Origin: Deltaproteobacteria bacterium
GTDB taxonomy: Bacteria > Desulfobacterota_B > Binatia > UBA9968
Assembly: GCA_016193385.1 (NCBI GenBank)
Contig: JACPSF010000185.1
Span: forward strand, 1 to 6,522
DNA: 6,522 nt
Direction of reading: 5' to 3'
In this document: in pieces, positions 3,720 through 6,522 of the stretch
Layout: each line of letters opens with the position of its first letter
Position numbering within the stretch: the first letter of the stretch is position 1
Notes under the pieces: generated by a model
Told to the model about the DNA's origin: nothing
Database searches by the model: none
Seen by the model: only the letters and a program-made list of their open reading frames with translations
Position numbers and translations under genes: made by a program

Positions 3720-5945
3720 GTGGTCACCGCGAAATTTGAAGGCCGCAAGTGGCGATTCCCATCCAAGATCTATTCCGACACGCTCCTGCTCTACCTTGGG
3801 ATGAACCTCCGCTCGGAGGACCTCTGGGAGAAGCTGCGCCGCTTAGGCTACCATGAGGTCCGTGAGCTGCCGAAGGTAAAAGGTGAGTACCGATTTCTGA
3901 AGAGCGAGGGAATGCTGCAAATTTATCTCCATGATTTCGCCTACCCCTTGGAACCGTTCAAAGGGTTTCCGGTCCGCGTTGCCCTGGAGGGCGCGACGAT
4001 TGCGAAAATGGAAAACATAGAGAGCGGGGAAGAGTTGTTTTCACTCGAGCTGGAACCCGAGTTGGTGACGGGGCTTTATGACCGCATCTGGGAGGAGAGG
4101 AGGCTAGTGAAAATTTCCGAAGTGCCTCCTCCCCTGGTCCGGGCGATCCTCGCCATCGAGGATGAGCGGTTTTATGCCCACCGAGGCGTTGATCCTCTCG
4201 CGATCCTGCGGGCTGTGTGGGTCAACCTGCGCAGGGGCGGGATCGTTCAGGGGGGGAGCACGCTGACACAACAGCTGATGAAGAACTTTTTTCTCGAGGA
4301 CGAGCGGACCCTGCAGCGTAAGGCGAAAGAGGCGCTGATGGCGCTGATCGCGGAGCGAAGCTATTCGAAGGAGGAGATTATCGAGAATTATCTGAACGAG
4401 ATCTACCTGGGTCAGAAAGGGGCTGAAGGGATCTTTGGAGTTTGGGAGGCCGCGCAGTTTTATTTTTCCAAGGAGTTGCATGAGCTGACGATCGGGGAGA
4501 TGGCGCTGTTGGCCGGTCTGATCAAAGCCCCCAACCGTTATTCTCCTTATCGGAGCGTCGAGGTCGCTACCGGGAGACGAAACGTCGTGCTGGGCAAGAT
4601 GCTGGAGGAAAAGTTTATCACCCGCGGGCAATATGAAGAGGCGCTGAAGGAGGTGGTTCCACAGCGAGAGCTGGTGAAGGTGGCCAACGATGCGCCTTTC
4701 TACGTCGATTTCTTGAGGCGGGAACTCGCGACCATCTATTCCAACGAAGTGCTCACCGCCGACGGTTATAAGATCTTCACGAGCCTGGATCTGCAGCTTC
4801 AGAGACTAGCTGAAAGAGCGCTGGTGGAAGGGTTGAGACAGCTCGAGGAAGAGTACCCCTATCTGCGCCGCCGGGGCGAGGAAGACCGTCTCGAAGGGGC
4901 CATCGTCGTGATCAAACCCCAGACGGGCGAAATCAAAGCCATGGTCGGGGGCAGAGAGTACCAGAAGTCCCAATTCAACCGCGTCTTTCAGGCCAAACGT
5001 CAACCCGGCTCCACTTTCAAGCCCTTTACCTATCTCGGAGCCCTTATGTATGGATCAGCCGAGACCGGGAAACGGTTTACCGGGGTGAGTATGGTGGAGG
5101 ACTCCCCTTTTACCTGGAGCTATGAAGGACAGGAATGGACACCGCACAACTACAAAGATGAGTATTTCGGCACGGTGACCTTCCGGGCGGCCTTGGAGCG
5201 ATCTCTTAATTCGGCAACCGTCCGGATCGCCAAGGAGGTGGGGATCAATAAGATCCGAGATTTAGCCTATCGGCTGGGGATTGAGAGCTCTCTGCCCGCA
5301 TTGCCTTCCCTGGTGTTGGGCGGGGTGGAGGTGACGCCCCTGGAATTGGGAACGGCTTTTTCGGCTTTGGCCAACAACGGGGTGCGCACGCGGCCGCTGG
5401 CGATTAAGCAGGTTTTGGATCAGCGCGGAGAGGTGTTGGAGAAGCGGGATATTCGTGTGGAAAAAGTGCTGGCGCCTCAGACGGCGTTCATGATCAATTA
5501 TCTTCTCAAAGGCGTTTTGGATCGCGGCACCGGGCGTGGCGCTAGGGCGCGAGGTTTTGACAGGCCGGCGGCGGGAAAGACCGGGACCACCAACGATCTC
5601 AAGGATGCATGGTTCGTCGGGTATACTCCAGATCTGTTGGCAGTCGTGTGGGTCGGATTTGATAATCAGAGCAAGCTTGGCCTGTCAGGAGCTCAAGCCG
5701 CGCTGCCGATCTGGACAGAGTTTATGAAGCGGGCCACGGCGGGAACTCCGGTCGTTGACTTCTTACCGCCCGCCGGGATCAAGCTGGTCGATATCGATCC
5801 GGCGAGCGGCGCCCTCGCCACCCCGGACTGTCCGCAAGTCGTCCGAGAAGCCTTTTTCGAGGGTGAAGAGCCGAAGAGCTATTGTCCCCTCCATCGCCCG
5901 CGAGTGGCGCAAGTTTTCCCCGGCCAGACGCGCGTGAGAGAATAA
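3720..5945 (+). CDS. mrcB: Penicillin-binding protein 1B (bifunctional glycosyltransferase/transpeptidase)
   Basis: A class A PBP that polymerises lipid II into glycan strands and cross-links the peptides in the periplasm. Numbered from the GTG at 3720 (741 residues). A UB2H-like region lies at about 20-115. The GT51 glycosyltransferase is at about 125-310, with the catalytic Glu147 in AIEDERFYAHRG, a second Glu204 in KAKEALMALI, and GGSTLTQQLMKNFF and NEIYLGQ motifs. The transpeptidase is at about 385-670, with Ser431-Thr-Phe-Lys (SxxK), Ser495-Leu-Asn (SxN) and Lys620-Thr-Gly. The C-terminal tail has Cys704 and Cys722. All catalytic motifs are intact. The GTG at 3720 follows a GGAGGGG stretch with almost no spacing, and using it would omit the membrane helix encoded at 3621-3719, so it is the annotated rather than the probable start. 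The gene follows htrA by about 110 bases in the same direction; a TPR lipoprotein gene begins three bases after the stop. Size and the UB2H region favour PBP1b over PBP1a. Confidence 0.95.
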   Translation: MVTAKFEGRKWRFPSKIYSDTLLLYLGMNLRSEDLWEKLRRLGYHEVRELPKVKGEYRFLKSEGMLQIYLHDFAYPLEPFKGFPVRVALEGATIAKMENIESGEELFSLELEPELVTGLYDRIWEERRLVKISEVPPPLVRAILAIEDERFYAHRGVDPLAILRAVWVNLRRGGIVQGGSTLTQQLMKNFFLEDERTLQRKAKEALMALIAERSYSKEEIIENYLNEIYLGQKGAEGIFGVWEAAQFYFSKELHELTIGEMALLAGLIKAPNRYSPYRSVEVATGRRNVVLGKMLEEKFITRGQYEEALKEVVPQRELVKVANDAPFYVDFLRRELATIYSNEVLTADGYKIFTSLDLQLQRLAERALVEGLRQLEEEYPYLRRRGEEDRLEGAIVVIKPQTGEIKAMVGGREYQKSQFNRVFQAKRQPGSTFKPFTYLGALMYGSAETGKRFTGVSMVEDSPFTWSYEGQEWTPHNYKDEYFGTVTFRAALERSLNSATVRIAKEVGINKIRDLAYRLGIESSLPALPSLVLGGVEVTPLELGTAFSALANNGVRTRPLAIKQVLDQRGEVLEKRDIRVEKVLAPQTAFMINYLLKGVLDRGTGRGARARGFDRPAAGKTGTTNDLKDAWFVGYTPDLLAVVWVGFDNQSKLGLSGAQAALPIWTEFMKRATAGTPVVDFLPPAGIKLVDIDPASGALATPDCPQVVREAFFEGEEPKSYCPLHRPRVAQVFPGQTRVRE

Positions 5946-5948
5946 GCG

Positions 5949-6522
5949 ATGCAAACCCCGATCAAGCAAACAGGCTCTGGCGGGACGATGCTCTCGATGG
6001 TTTTTCGAGGCTGGCTTCTGTTTTTGGGCTTTTCCGTTCTCATCTGGCTTCAGGGATGCGCCCCGGCTCCAACACGCCCAGCTCCCCTCACTCCGGTTCC
6101 TCCGGCAGTTAGGCTTCCGCCTCCTCCGGTTGCGTCACTGCCAAAGCCGCAGGAGGCGCCAACCAGACCGTCCGTGGAAGAATCCAGGATCACCGAGGAA
6201 AATCTAAAGGAGAAAGGCCCCGCACCGCAGTTGAAGAGTAAGGGACCGGCACCGCGACCCTTCCCGGGGCGCGAAGTTCCGCCTCCGCCACTCGACGATA
6301 GTTCCCTGATCGCGAAGATCACACCTGGGACGGCCCCCCGGCGCGCGGCCTCGCTGCGCCTTACCGAAGCGGGAAAAAGGCTGCTAGATTCCGGAGACTA
6401 CGCTAAAGCGTTGTCCCGCTTGGAGAAGACTATCGCCGTTGATTCCACGAATCCCTATGGCTATTACTATTTGGCCAAAGCGCATTATCACATGGGGCGT
6501 TACCGGGAATCACTTAATTTTC
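5949..6522 (+). CDS. Proline-rich TPR lipoprotein, partial at right edge
   Basis: 191 codons are visible and the frame is open at the window edge. A signal peptide with the lipobox LQGC (Cys37 the lipidated residue) ends the hydrophobic segment WLLFLGFSVLIWLQG. The residue after Cys is Ala, not Asp, so outer-membrane sorting by Lol is expected. Residues 38-130 form a long, disordered-looking, Pro-rich linker (PPPP twice, KGPAP twice). From about 135 a tetratricopeptide repeat begins (ASLRLTEAGKRLLDSGDYAK, then ALSRLEKTIAVDSTNP), and a second starts with YGYYYLAKAHYHMGRYRESL. The ATG at 5949 lies three bases after the mrcB stop, so the two are probably co-transcribed. Ribosome binding sites are weak, and ATGs at 5988 and 5997 would give a shorter, more typical signal peptide. 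A linker plus TPR lipoprotein beside PBP1b recalls the Lpo activators of enterobacteria, but the function is inferred. Confidence 0.88.
   Translation, partial: MQTPIKQTGSGGTMLSMVFRGWLLFLGFSVLIWLQGCAPAPTRPAPLTPVPPAVRLPPPPVASLPKPQEAPTRPSVEESRITEENLKEKGPAPQLKSKGPAPRPFPGREVPPPPLDDSSLIAKITPGTAPRRAASLRLTEAGKRLLDSGDYAKALSRLEKTIAVDSTNPYGYYYLAKAHYHMGRYRESLNF

Overview
The window looks like chromosomal DNA from a Gram-negative (diderm) bacterium of moderately high GC. It encodes a class A penicillin-binding protein of the PBP1b type, a Do/HtrA periplasmic protease and a lipoprotein with a lipobox, all of which belong to a two-membrane envelope. The small palindromic repeats between genes and the integron-type integrase remnant resemble what is seen in environmental lineages such as Desulfobacterota, Nitrospirota or Methylomirabilota. 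The sequence alone does not fix the lineage.

Left part (1-1052, minus strand): a partial zinc-ribbon protein of unknown function runs off the left edge. Upstream of it lie two pieces of an integron integrase (intI-like tyrosine recombinase), an N-terminal piece and a C-terminal piece. About 200 central residues, including most of the catalytic core, are missing. Degenerate 'gaacgactt'-type repeats and a 104-bp MITE-like insert occupy the gap. The insert is AT-rich, has short terminal inverted repeats, contains a perfect 20-bp-arm palindrome and is flanked by 15-bp near-direct repeats.

Middle (1053-1674): about 620 bases with no convincing gene but dense small structure. In order these are heptanucleotide repeats, a terminator-like hairpin facing the integrase, a short palindromic repeat, stacked hairpins, further inverted repeats, and a good match to a sigma-54 promoter about 40 bases before the next gene.

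Right part (1675-6522, plus strand): four envelope genes. A Gly/Met-rich exported protein comes first and is followed by a strong intrinsic terminator. Next is an HtrA/Do serine protease with an intact catalytic triad and two PDZ domains, but its reading frame is broken between the export segment and the protease domain. Then comes a PBP1b-type bifunctional peptidoglycan synthase whose transmembrane helix is encoded upstream of any usable start codon. Last, three bases after it, is a proline-rich TPR lipoprotein that continues past the right edge. Together they suggest an envelope maintenance module: periplasmic proteolysis, peptidoglycan synthesis and a possible outer-membrane lipoprotein partner of the synthase. 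Three adjacent loci carry lesions (intI, htrA, start of mrcB), so either local gene decay or indel errors in the assembly should be considered.
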